DNA of 64,000 nt, taken from NCBI RefSeq assembly GCF_900323885.1, contig NZ_OOHJ01000018.1:2777001-2841000 (forward strand). Reading direction: 5' to 3'. Under the pieces are notes generated by a model that was given only the letters and a program-made list of their open reading frames with translations, was not told where the DNA came from and searched no databases. Shown piece by piece: positions 24,682 to 32,194 of this stretch (positions are counted from its first letter, which is position 1; every line of letters begins with the position of its first letter). The DNA comes from [Actinomadura] parvosata subsp. kistnae (lineage in GTDB: Bacteria; Actinomycetota; Actinomycetes; Streptosporangiales; Streptosporangiaceae). The translations under genes and the position numbers were made by a program.

Positions 24682-25479
24682 ATGCAGAGTCTTCCCGCGC
24701 CGCGGCTAGTGGCCACCGACCTCGACGGTACCGCCTTGCGTACGGACGGAACCGTGTCTCCCCGCACGGTCGCCGCCTTCGGCAAGGTCGAGGAATCCGG
24801 CGCTGTGCTCGCCTTCGTGACCGGGCGTCCGCCCCGGTGGATGGGCGGGGTCGCCGCCGCCGTCCGCCACCGTGGCCTGGCCATCTGCGCGAACGGAGCC
24901 CTGATCTACGATCTCCATACCGAACGGATAGTGGAATCTCACCTCATCACCGTGGAGGTACTCGAGGAAGTCGTCGCTCAGCTAAGAGCGAACGTGCCCG
25001 AACTCGTATTTTCGGTCGAGTATGAAGCCGGTTTTGCGCATGAGTCCGATTTCCTGCTGGGCGGCCTGGACCGGCACCAGGGAGCGGTGCGGGTCGACTC
25101 GGTGACCGCCCGGCCCTGCGCCAAGCTGCTCGCCCTGCACGCGGCCATGGGCGCCGACGAGCTGCAGGCCATCGTGGACGAGCTGGTGGGGCACCTGGTC
25201 ACGGCCACGCACTCCAGCCGGAGGGGCCTGATCGAGATGAGCGCCCAGGGCGTCACCAAGGCGAGCGCGCTCGCGGCGTTCGCGGCGCAGCACGGGATCA
25301 AGGACACGCAGACCGTCGCGTTCGGTGACATGCCGAACGACCTGCCCATGCTGAGCTGGGCAGGCACGTCGTACGCGGTGGCCAACGCGCATCCGGACGT
25401 GCTGGCGGCGGTCGATCACGTGACCGCCGCCAACGACGACGACGGCGTCGCCCGAGTGCTTGAGGAGCTTTACGGATAG
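24682..25479 (+). CDS. HAD-IIB (Cof-type) phosphatase
   Basis: 265 aa. Motif I ATDLDGTAL (nucleophile Asp, residue ~13), motif II FVTGRP, Lys in VTKASAL, and motif IV FGDMPNDLPML. A mobile C2B cap lies between (~85-190). Such enzymes hydrolyse sugar phosphates or other phosphometabolites in the cytoplasm; the substrate is unknown. The stop codon is inside a strong terminator hairpin. Confidence 0.92.
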   Translation: MQSLPAPRLVATDLDGTALRTDGTVSPRTVAAFGKVEESGAVLAFVTGRPPRWMGGVAAAVRHRGLAICANGALIYDLHTERIVESHLITVEVLEEVVAQLRANVPELVFSVEYEAGFAHESDFLLGGLDRHQGAVRVDSVTARPCAKLLALHAAMGADELQAIVDELVGHLVTATHSSRRGLIEMSAQGVTKASALAAFAAQHGIKDTQTVAFGDMPNDLPMLSWAGTSYAVANAHPDVLAAVDHVTAANDDDGVARVLEELYG

Positions 25480-25499
25480 CCGCGTCCAGCGGCTATCCG
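25473..25499 (+). terminator. Terminator hairpin overlapping the HAD stop codon
   Basis: CGGATAGCCGC (25473-25483) and GCGGCTATCCG (25489-25499) pair perfectly over 11 bp with a 5-base loop; the TAG stop is within the left arm. No T run follows. Confidence 0.65.
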
Positions 25500-25513
25500 C
25501 AGCAGGCGCTTGC

Positions 25514-25638
25514 GCCGCTACGGATAGCAGGGGGCACCGAAGCCGCTACGGAGAGCATGGGGCACCGAAGCCGCTACGGACAGCAGCAGGGGCCGCCGCA
25601 GCCGTTACGGGCGGCAGGGGCGCCGGCGCCGCTACAGG
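25514..25638. repeat. Five degenerate 27-31 bp tandem repeats between HAD and bpa
   Basis: Units start at 25514, 25542, 25570, 25601 and 25628 with GCCGCTACGGATAGC or close variants (unit 4 has GCCGTTACGG; unit 5 is partial and runs into the bpa stop region). The repeat fills the whole intergenic space. Confidence 0.85.
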
Positions 25639-26153
25639 TAAGGGCCGGAGCCGCCGTGCGGGCGCCCGCCCTCTTCACCCGGCACGCCAGGCGCGCCGGG
25701 CAGCGCCCTGCGCATCTGCTCAAGCTGGGCACGAGCCGCCATCTGCTGCGCGAACAGCGTGGTCTGGATGCCGTGGAACAACCCTTCGAGCCAACCCACC
25801 AGCTGGGCGTGCGCGATGCGCAGCTCCGCCTCGCTGGGCGGGGTGCCGTTGTCGTCGGTGAACGGGAGCGAGAGCCGCTCCAGCTCGTCCACCAGCTCCG
25901 GCGCCAGCCCGTCCTCGAGCTCCTTGATGGAGGACTCGTGAATCTCCTTCAGCCGCTTGCGGCTGGCCTCGTCGAGCGGGGCCGCGCGGACCTCTTCGAG
26001 AAGCTGGCGGATCATGCTGCCGATGCGCATCACCTTGGCGGGCTGCTCGACCAGGTTGGTCACCGATCGATCATCTTCGCCGTTATCGCCCTGACCTTGG
26101 AAGTCGGGGCCCACCACCACGATGTGGGGGGTGTTGTTGTCCTCAGCATTCAT
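25632..26153 (-). CDS. bpa: Bacterial proteasome activator (DUF2587)
   Basis: 173 aa. Conserved four-helix core of Bpa/PafE, including KVMRIGSMIRQLLEEVRAAPLDE and RIAHAQLVGWLEGLFHGIQTTLFAQQMAA. Bpa forms a dodecameric ring that binds the 20S proteasome in an ATP-independent manner and feeds it disordered proteins. The C-terminus is GSGPYL; the usual motif is GQYL, so the penultimate Tyr needed to dock into the proteasome is kept but Gln is replaced by Pro. ATG start; the gene is followed at once by the repeat cluster. Confidence 0.92.
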   Translation of the reverse strand: MNAEDNNTPHIVVVGPDFQGQGDNGEDDRSVTNLVEQPAKVMRIGSMIRQLLEEVRAAPLDEASRKRLKEIHESSIKELEDGLAPELVDELERLSLPFTDDNGTPPSEAELRIAHAQLVGWLEGLFHGIQTTLFAQQMAARAQLEQMRRALPGAPGVPGEEGGRPHGGSGPYL

Positions 26154-26158
26154 AACAC

Positions 26159-27115
26159 TCACCGTACTAGCAGGATCTTGCCGACGTGCTCTCCCGAATC
26201 CAACATTCGGTGAGCTTCGGCGGCCTCGGCCATGGGCACCTCGGCGTAGACGACAGGCTTCACCGCACCCGCCTCGACCAGGGGCCAGACGTTGTCGACG
26301 ACGCTGCGTACGATGACGCCCTTCTCGTCGACGGGGCGGGCGCGCAGCGTGGTGGCGTGCACCGACAGCCGCTTGGAGAGCATCGCGCCGAGGTCGATCT
26401 CGCCCTTGCGGCCGCCCTGCAGCCCGATGATCACCAGCCGCCCGCCGGTGCGCAGCGCGCGGACGTTGCCCGTGAGGTACTTCGCGCCCATGATGTCGAG
26501 GATGACGTCGGCGCGTACCTTGTCCGCGAAGTCCTCCTCGCGGTAGTTGATGACCTCGTCCGCGCCCAGCTCCCTGACCTGCTCGGCCTTCGCGGCCGAG
26601 CCGACGGTGGTGACGACGTGCGCGCCGAGCGCCTTGGCGAGCTGCACCGCGAACGTGCCGATCCCGCTGGCGCCGCCGTGCACCAGCAGCGTCTCGCCCC
26701 TGCGCAGCCGGCCGACCATGAACACGTTCGACCAGACGGTGCACGCCACCTCGGGCAGCCCCGCGGCCGCGCGCAGCGGCACATTGGCAGGCGCCGGCAT
26801 GACCTGCTGCCACGGCACGGCTACGCGCTCGGCGTAACCGCCGCCGCCGAGCAGCGCGCACACCTCGTCCCCCGGCTTGAACTGCTCCACGTCCGCCCCG
26901 ACCTCGGCCACCACCCCCGAGACCTCCAGCCCCGGGTACGGCGGCGAGCCGGGCGGCGGGTCGTAGAATCCCTGCCGTTGCAGGACGTCGGCCCGGTTCA
27001 CCGCCGAGGCGGTCACGTCGATGAGCACGTCCCCGCGCTCCACCTGTGGATCCGGCACCTCACGCCACTCCAGCACCTCTGGTCCGCCCGGCCCGGCGAT
27101 CTCAATGGCTCGCAT
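26159..27115 (-). CDS. NAD(P)H quinone oxidoreductase (PIG3/zeta-crystallin family MDR)
   Basis: 318 aa. GroES-like domain (1-120, ASAVNRADVLQRQGFYDPPPGSP), then Rossmann fold with VHGGASGIGTFAVQLAKALGA. No structural or catalytic zinc Cys cluster, as expected for quinone reductases. TACCGT (27123-27128 on the minus strand) precedes ATG by seven bases, so leaderless. It lies 5 bp before bpa and may be co-transcribed with it. Confidence 0.93.
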   Translation of the reverse strand: MRAIEIAGPGGPEVLEWREVPDPQVERGDVLIDVTASAVNRADVLQRQGFYDPPPGSPPYPGLEVSGVVAEVGADVEQFKPGDEVCALLGGGGYAERVAVPWQQVMPAPANVPLRAAAGLPEVACTVWSNVFMVGRLRRGETLLVHGGASGIGTFAVQLAKALGAHVVTTVGSAAKAEQVRELGADEVINYREEDFADKVRADVILDIMGAKYLTGNVRALRTGGRLVIIGLQGGRKGEIDLGAMLSKRLSVHATTLRARPVDEKGVIVRSVVDNVWPLVEAGAVKPVVYAEVPMAEAAEAHRMLDSGEHVGKILLVR

Positions 27116-27229
27116 GCGAACCACGGTAGCCGGGCAAAGAAGTTGTGGGTTGCCGGGCTCCACGGTTACCCATGGCGATAATCTGCAAGGTATTTGCTGC
27201 CCCTTTAGACCCACCCGAGGGGGAACACG

Positions 27230-29506
27230 GTGGCAAGACACGATCGAGAGGAATCTCTCGAGGAACAGCTGGCCTGGCTGGACGCGATCAAGGAGTCGGA
27301 CGAGGAGCCCGTTCCCGTCAGCGCCTCGGCCGTTGCCGCCGACGAGCCGGTCGCATCGCCGTACCCCCAGGACCCGTGGTCCCTAGTGCCCCAGCACCAC
27401 GACACCCCGACGCCGCCGCTGTTCCGCGCGGCCGTCGACTCCGTGTACGGCGCCGAGGCGGCCGAGGAGGTCCCCGAGCGGGAGAGCGAGGCCGGGGAGT
27501 GGCTCGGCCGGGCCGCCGTCAAGGAAGAGCCCGCCGCGCCCGAGGACGACCCCTTCCACGCGCCGCTGAAGCCGCTGCCGCGCCCCGACGACACCGATGC
27601 CTATCCCTCGCTGTCGTTCGTCCCGCCGGAGCAGGCCGAGGCCCGTCCCGAACGGCCCGAGGAGACCACATGGCCGCCCTCGGGCGAGGAGACGGCATGG
27701 CCGCCCTCGGGCGAGGAGACGGCATGGCCGCCCTCCGGGGAGGAGACGGCCTGGGTGCAGCCGCCCGACTGGCCGCGCCCGGGCGCGGAGGAGCCCCCGG
27801 CCGCTCCTGCCGATGAGCCCGCTCGCGCGGATGAGTCCGTACGTGCGGAGGCACGGGCGGAGGTACGCGCGGAGGAGCCGCCGCCGGCCCCCGAGAAGGC
27901 CGCGTGGGCCGACACCCAGCCCCGCAACGAGCGGCCGTCCTGGGAGGAGCCGGCAACCCCGGCGGCCTCGGCGGCTCCGGCAGCGGAGGAGCCCGTCCCG
28001 GCGCCGGCCGAGCCGCCGCGCGCCGACCTGCCGCAGTGGGCCGAGTCGCAGGACAAGCCCGCGCTTTCATGGGCCGAGGCGCCGGGGGGCGACGTCCCCC
28101 AGTGGGCCGCCGAGTCACCGGAGACCCTGCCACGGGCCGACGTCCCGCAGTGGGCCGCCGAGTCGCCGGAGACGCTGCCGAGGAGCGACCGCCCGCAGTG
28201 GGACGAGCCGGAGGGCCGCGGCCAGGAGCAGCGCCTCACGTGGTCGGAGCAGCAGCAGGACCGCTCCCACTGGGGCGAGCGCTCCTCCTCGGATCGCGCC
28301 CAGGAGATCTCCGACCGCGCTCAGGAGACGTCCGGTCGCATCCAGGAGACCGCAGGCCGCTCGCAGGAGACGTCCGACCTGCGGCAGCAACGCGCCGACG
28401 CACCCGAGCAGCGGCAGTTGCGGCGGCAGCGCACCGACCAGCCCGAGCACCGGCAGCGGACCGATCAGCCCGAGTGGCGGCCCGCCGAGCGCGAGATCCC
28501 GCCGCCGCCGCGCCGCCGCCCGGCTCCCACGCCGGTGTTCACCTCGTCGCCGAAGCCGCCGCTCACCGGCCGGCCGACCGCCGAGAGCCTCGACCCGGAG
28601 TCCCTGCTGCGCGGACGGCGTAACGCGCCCGCCAAGGGCTGGCGCCGCCTCGTCTACAAGGCGTCCGGCGGCTGGATCAAGCCGGGCGAGTCGCCCGAGG
28701 TGCGCCGCCGCCGCGAGCTCGTCACCAGGGCCCGCACCCCGGTCACGGCCGGGCACCACCGCGTGGCCGTGCTGAGCCTGAAGGGCGGCGTGGGCAAGAC
28801 CACGACCACGGTCGGCCTCGGCGCCACCCTGGCCCAGGTGCGCGGCGACCGCGTCATCGCGGTGGACGCCAACCCCGACCGGGGCACGCTGTCCGACAAG
28901 CTCGTCCTGGAGACCTCGGCCACCGTGCGCGACCTGCTCAACGAGCGCGACCAGGTCAAGCGGTACGTCGACATCAGGGCGTTCACCTCGCAGGCGCCGT
29001 CGCGGCTGGAGGTGCTGGCCTCCGACCGCGACCCGTCGGTCTCGGAGGCGTTCAGCGGCTCCGACTACCAGGCCGTCTCGCAGGTGCTGGAGAACTTCTA
29101 CTCGATCTGCATCACCGACTGCGGCACGGGCCTGCTGCACTCCGCGATGGGCGGCGTGCTCGGGCTGGCGGACCAGATCGTGCTGGTCAGCTCCCCGTCC
29201 GTCGACGGCGCCAGGGCCGCCTCCGCGACGCTCGACTGGCTGGAGGCGCACCACTACGCCGACCTGGTCAAGAACGCGACCGTGGTGCTGTGCAGCGTCA
29301 GGCCCCGGTCGAAGTCGGCGGTGGACATCAAGAAGCTGGAGGCCCACTTCGCGGCCCGGTGCCGGGCGGTGATCCGGGTGCCGTACGACCCGCATCTGGA
29401 GGAGGGCGCGGAGATCGACCTCGACCGGCTCCAGGAGCCGACGCGGGATGCGTACCTGCAGCTCGCCGCCTGCGTGGGCGACGGCTTCGCGGGCATCAGG
29501 GAGTGA
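27230..29506 (+). CDS. MinD/ParA-like ATPase with long disordered N-terminal region
   Basis: 758 aa. Residues ~1-440 are acidic/proline-rich and repetitive (EETAWPPSG three times; DVPQWAAESPETLPR twice; QETSGR-type units). Then RRLVYKASGGWIKPGESPEVRRRRELV, a segment typical of the actinobacterial EspI/MinD-like family, and the ATPase with deviant Walker A SLKGGVGKTTTT (~517-528) and DANPDRGTL. Relatives often accompany type VII secretion, but no ESX gene is in this window. Probably a membrane- or septum-associated switch; exact role unknown. GAGGGGGA is a clear Shine-Dalgarno before the GTG. Confidence 0.82.
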   Translation: MARHDREESLEEQLAWLDAIKESDEEPVPVSASAVAADEPVASPYPQDPWSLVPQHHDTPTPPLFRAAVDSVYGAEAAEEVPERESEAGEWLGRAAVKEEPAAPEDDPFHAPLKPLPRPDDTDAYPSLSFVPPEQAEARPERPEETTWPPSGEETAWPPSGEETAWPPSGEETAWVQPPDWPRPGAEEPPAAPADEPARADESVRAEARAEVRAEEPPPAPEKAAWADTQPRNERPSWEEPATPAASAAPAAEEPVPAPAEPPRADLPQWAESQDKPALSWAEAPGGDVPQWAAESPETLPRADVPQWAAESPETLPRSDRPQWDEPEGRGQEQRLTWSEQQQDRSHWGERSSSDRAQEISDRAQETSGRIQETAGRSQETSDLRQQRADAPEQRQLRRQRTDQPEHRQRTDQPEWRPAEREIPPPPRRRPAPTPVFTSSPKPPLTGRPTAESLDPESLLRGRRNAPAKGWRRLVYKASGGWIKPGESPEVRRRRELVTRARTPVTAGHHRVAVLSLKGGVGKTTTTVGLGATLAQVRGDRVIAVDANPDRGTLSDKLVLETSATVRDLLNERDQVKRYVDIRAFTSQAPSRLEVLASDRDPSVSEAFSGSDYQAVSQVLENFYSICITDCGTGLLHSAMGGVLGLADQIVLVSSPSVDGARAASATLDWLEAHHYADLVKNATVVLCSVRPRSKSAVDIKKLEAHFAARCRAVIRVPYDPHLEEGAEIDLDRLQEPTRDAYLQLAACVGDGFAGIRE

Positions 29507-29562
29507 GGCGGCGCGCTGCCGGTGCGAGCGGCCGGCAGCGCGGCACACCTCCCTGGCGGGGG

Positions 29563-30003
29563 TCAGGGTGCGGGCAGCTCCCTGACCAGCCGCGAGGTCC
29601 ATGGGCAGAAGACGAGCCCGGGCAGGAACGGCCCGCCGGCCTCGTCCAGGTGGTCCTCGACGTAGGGGATCGTGGCGTCGCACACCTCGATGGCCACGTC
29701 GAAGAAGTCGACCGTCTCGGGCCGGAAGTGGTAGCTCCAGCGCGCGTTGTAGGGGGTCCTCTGCTTCGCGATCCGGCCGACGACGTGGGGCCGCTCGCCG
29801 GTCTCGCCGCTGACCAGCTCGCGGGCGTGCCGGATCTTGTCCGGATCGGTGATCTGGACGACGAACTGCTCGCGGGTGATGTCGGTCATCACGAAGTACG
29901 CGGCCGGGGCGGCCTGCTGGGCGGCCGAGGCGGGCGCGGCCGCGGTCAGGGCGGTGAGGGCGGCGGTGAGCGGAGCGATGACCTTACGAGCGATACGTGC
30001 CAC
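29563..30003 (-). CDS. BP74-related secreted protein
   Basis: 146 aa from GTG 30003, with CGGAGG six bases upstream. Signal peptide (RIARKVIAPLTAALTALTAAAPASA), then YFVMTDITREQFVVQITDPDKIRHARELVSG and FFDVAIEVCDATIPYVEDHLDEAGGPFLPGLVFCPWTSRLV, the BP74 N-terminal-type domain known from small actinomycete exoproteins. Two Cys could form a disulfide. Function unknown. Confidence 0.8.
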   Translation of the reverse strand: MARIARKVIAPLTAALTALTAAAPASAAQQAAPAAYFVMTDITREQFVVQITDPDKIRHARELVSGETGERPHVVGRIAKQRTPYNARWSYHFRPETVDFFDVAIEVCDATIPYVEDHLDEAGGPFLPGLVFCPWTSRLVRELPAP

Positions 30004-30164
30004 GAGGTACCTCCGAGTCGGGGGGCGGGGAGATCCACAACCCTTCGACACGGAAGGTAGCGATTCAACTACTCTCTGTGACACTAGCGGGGGCGCCACA
30101 CAGTTCTGGCTTGACCAGGGTGGCTCAGCTGTGCACCAGGGCAGGTCAGAAGCCCTGGAGCGGG

Positions 30165-30254
30165 TGGCGGAGGGTGTGGGATTCGAACCCACGAGGCCAT
30201 CGCTGACCTGGCCGCTTTCAAGGCGGCTGCACTCGTCCACTATGCGAACCCTCC
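30165..30254 (-). tRNA. tRNA-Ser (anticodon UGA)
   Basis: Read on the minus strand: acceptor stem GGAGGGT/ACCCTCC, anticodon loop CTTGAAA in stem CCGCC/GGCGG-like context giving anticodon TGA, a long variable arm as expected for tRNA-Ser, T arm GTGGGTTCGAATCCCAC, discriminator G and encoded CCA (30165-30167). 87 nt without CCA. Confidence 0.96.
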
Positions 30255-30305
30255 TGTGCGGAAACCACGATAGCGGCTGTGGTGACAGGGGTGTACGTTC
30301 AGGAG

Positions 30306-30632
30306 GTGGCGGATCTCAACGTCGAGGTGCAGCGCGGCGACTCCGACGCGCTCGTGCGCCTCACCGGTGACCTCGACAAGCTCACGGCGCCACTGCTGAA
30401 AGACGCCCTCGTGCGGTTGTTCACCGAGGGCCGGGTGGCGGTCGTGATCGACGTCGCGGAGCTCGACTTCTGCGACTCCAGTGGCCTGTGGGTGCTGGTG
30501 GAGCATCAGCGCAGGGTCTCCGCGCACGCCGGCTCCTTAGGCATCGTGAACGTCCACGGGGTGCTGCAACGCGTGCTCGACGTGACCGGCCTCAAGGCCG
30601 CCTTCGACCGCGTGGTGCCCGCCGAGCTCTAG
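30306..30632 (+). CDS. STAS-domain anti-sigma factor antagonist (TTA-containing)
   Basis: 108 aa from GTG 30306. VRLTGDLDKLTAPLLKDAL and VVIDVAELDFCDSSGLWVLVEHQR, with the phospho-acceptor Ser in DSS. TACGTT at 30293-30298 places the GTG at a likely transcript start. A TTA codon at 30537-30539 makes it a bldA candidate. Partner anti-sigma unknown. Confidence 0.92.
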   Translation: MADLNVEVQRGDSDALVRLTGDLDKLTAPLLKDALVRLFTEGRVAVVIDVAELDFCDSSGLWVLVEHQRRVSAHAGSLGIVNVHGVLQRVLDVTGLKAAFDRVVPAEL

Positions 30633-30654
30633 TCACGGGCCCGCCGAGCCTCGG

Positions 30655-30723
30655 CCACGCCGAGAGCCGGGCTCCAGCCACGCCGAGAGCTGGGCTCCAG
30701 CCACGCCGAGAGCCGAGCCTCAG
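30655..30723. repeat. Three tandem 23-bp repeats after the STAS gene
   Basis: Units at 30655-30677, 30678-30700 and 30701-30723 share CCACGCCGAGAGC; the last unit differs at several positions. They lie between the convergent STAS and NUDIX genes. Confidence 0.85.
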
Positions 30724-30749
30724 CCGCCCAGAGGGCCGCGCCCGCGGCC

Positions 30750-31595
30750 CTAACCGCCGAGCTGTGACAGCAGCCACTTGGGGCCGACCGTCTCGGCGCC
30801 CAGGCCGGTGACGCGCTCCTTCAGCGCGCGGTCGGCGGTGACCACCAGCACCCGCTCCCACGGCTTGGCCTGGCGCACGACGTCGACGATCGCGTCGTCG
30901 CCGCTGCCGGTGGCCGCGACCACGTGGACGCCCTGCACGGCCGGCGCGCTCCTGGCGGCGCCCTCCACGACCGCCACCATCCGCGGATACCACTGCGCCA
31001 GCACGGGATGCGCCAGCCGCAGCCCCGAGACGTCGTGCAGCAGCCGGGTCGCCGCGCCCAGCCGGTCGTTCCACCAGCCGTGCTCGGCCCGCGCGCCGAC
31101 GATGTTGGCGACGTCGAGCACGACGGTCTCCGGCCTGATCGCGCCCTGGAGGTCGCTCCACGTGGCGGCGAAGCCGGGGTGCAGCTTGCGCTCGGCGACC
31201 TCGGGCAGCGGGAGCCAGCGCAGCTCCGTGCTCTCGCGGTTGGCCGGCACGGCGGCCAGCAGCTCGGCCGACTCGGCGATCACCGTCTCGAACGCCCACC
31301 CGCCGTGGTCGTCGAGGTAGACGCCTTGGACGCGCAGCCCGTCGCCGGCCAGCGCGGCCTCCTCGCGGGCCTCGCGCAGGGCGGTCGTGACGGCGTCCTC
31401 GTGGCTGTCGCGGGCGCCGCCGGGCAGCCCCCACGTGCCGCCGTGGTGGCTCCACCAGGAGCGTTTCTGCATCAGCACGTACGGCACCCCGGCCTCGTCG
31501 TGGTGCACGACGAGCAGCCCGGAGGCGCCGTGCACCCCCCAGTGCCGGTGACCTTGGGCGCACTCGGCCCACCCGTCGCCGTCCTTAGCCGCCAT
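30750..31595 (-). CDS. NUDIX hydrolase fused to a YacP-like NYN nuclease domain
   Basis: 281 aa. NUDIX domain (~20-140) with the box GGARDSHEDAVTTALREAREEAAL (matching G-x5-E-x7-REUxEExGU except for the final Gly), then VVLDVANIVGAR (~147) and VVAATGSGDDAIVDVVRQA ... VLVVTADRALKERV, the acidic pattern of NYN/PIN-type RNases. Likely links nucleotide or cap-like diphosphate hydrolysis to RNA cleavage; this is inference from the fusion. It is the last clearly chromosomal gene before the prophage. Confidence 0.85.
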   Translation of the reverse strand: MAAKDGDGWAECAQGHRHWGVHGASGLLVVHHDEAGVPYVLMQKRSWWSHHGGTWGLPGGARDSHEDAVTTALREAREEAALAGDGLRVQGVYLDDHGGWAFETVIAESAELLAAVPANRESTELRWLPLPEVAERKLHPGFAATWSDLQGAIRPETVVLDVANIVGARAEHGWWNDRLGAATRLLHDVSGLRLAHPVLAQWYPRMVAVVEGAARSAPAVQGVHVVAATGSGDDAIVDVVRQAKPWERVLVVTADRALKERVTGLGAETVGPKWLLSQLGG

Positions 31596-31708
31596 GGGGC
31601 AATTCTCTCAGCCTCCGCCCTTGGAGAAATGCTGGTAGTTCCTGCTGCGTTTTCCTGACCTCGGAAGGGATTCGTCAAACGTTCCCTGAAATGGCAAAAC
31701 GCCGCTTG

Positions 31709-31738
31709 TTGCAATTGGTTGTGATTGGCTGCATTCGG
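31709..31738. repeat. Three 10-bp phased repeats near the prophage left end
   Basis: TTGCAATTGG, TTGTGATTGG and CTGCATTCGG follow one another without gaps, one per helical turn, in the AT-richer 187-bp gap 31596-31782. Two ACGGCCCAC repeats follow (~31748-31770). They are candidate integrase or excisionase arm sites. Confidence 0.5.
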
Positions 31739-31782
31739 CTCTCTGACGGCCCACAGACGGCCCACGGGCGGCCCGAGGGGAG

Positions 31783-32028
31783 TCACTGTCGCTTCTTCGG
31801 GCCACCCCCTCGGGGGGCAGGCTCGATGCCGTTGTCTCGGGCGAGCTTCCGTACATGCGCGGCCGTGAAGGGCGAGTGCGCGACAACGTCTGTCGGTCGC
31901 TCGCCGGCCCTCAGGGCGGCTAGGACGTCCTCAGTGACGGCCTTGCGCGCCTTCTCATGCTCGGACTCTGTCTCGCGGTATCGGCGGGTGCTCTCGTCGA
32001 GCTTGCCGAGTGGGTCCTGTTGGGCCAT
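31783..32028 (-). CDS. Small helix-turn-helix protein
   Basis: 81 aa from ATG 32028. N-terminal coiled region (LDESTRRYRETESEHEKARKAV), then a compact HTH-like segment RAGERPTDVVAHSPFTAAHVRKLARDNGIEP. TAGTCT at 32036-32041 lies seven bases before the ATG (leaderless). Similar small proteins accompany actinomycete mobile elements. It diverges from the gene at 32195 across a region with two palindromes, so it may be a lysogeny or transfer regulator; inferred. Confidence 0.7.
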   Translation of the reverse strand: MAQQDPLGKLDESTRRYRETESEHEKARKAVTEDVLAALRAGERPTDVVAHSPFTAAHVRKLARDNGIEPAPRGGGPKKRQ

Positions 32029-32042
32029 GGACAAAAGACTAG

Positions 32043-32090
32043 CGCAAGTCTCTTGCGATTCCTATCAGCGCTTTGTAGTGTGGGCACTAC
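32043..32090. promoter_or_regulatory. Two palindromes in the divergent 32028/32195 promoter region
   Basis: CGCAAG-TCT-CTTGCG at 32043-32057 overlaps the promoter of the small HTH gene; GTAGTG-TGGG-CACTAC at 32075-32090 lies between the two genes. Both are perfect 6-bp inverted repeats. Confidence 0.55.
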
Positions 32091-32194
32091 CGCAATCGCC
32101 ACAGAGAAGCGATTCCCCTCAGCGGTTAGGCGGCCCTCGCCAGGCGCTCGCAACACCAGACGAGGACCTTGACCGGGAAGAAGGCTCCCAGCCC

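Noticed and set aside
25514..25638. CRISPR or IS end
   Set aside because: Units are adjacent and degenerate, without spacers, terminal inverted repeats or a transposase nearby.
30165..30254. tRNA-Ser as the prophage attachment site
   Set aside because: The element begins after the NUDIX gene, more than 1.3 kb from the tRNA and on its 5' side; the intervening STAS and NUDIX genes are intact and chromosomal.
31608..31886. Leftward gene across the prophage boundary
   Set aside because: The frame lacks a start signal and domain, overlaps the small HTH gene in another frame and covers the repeat-bearing gap.
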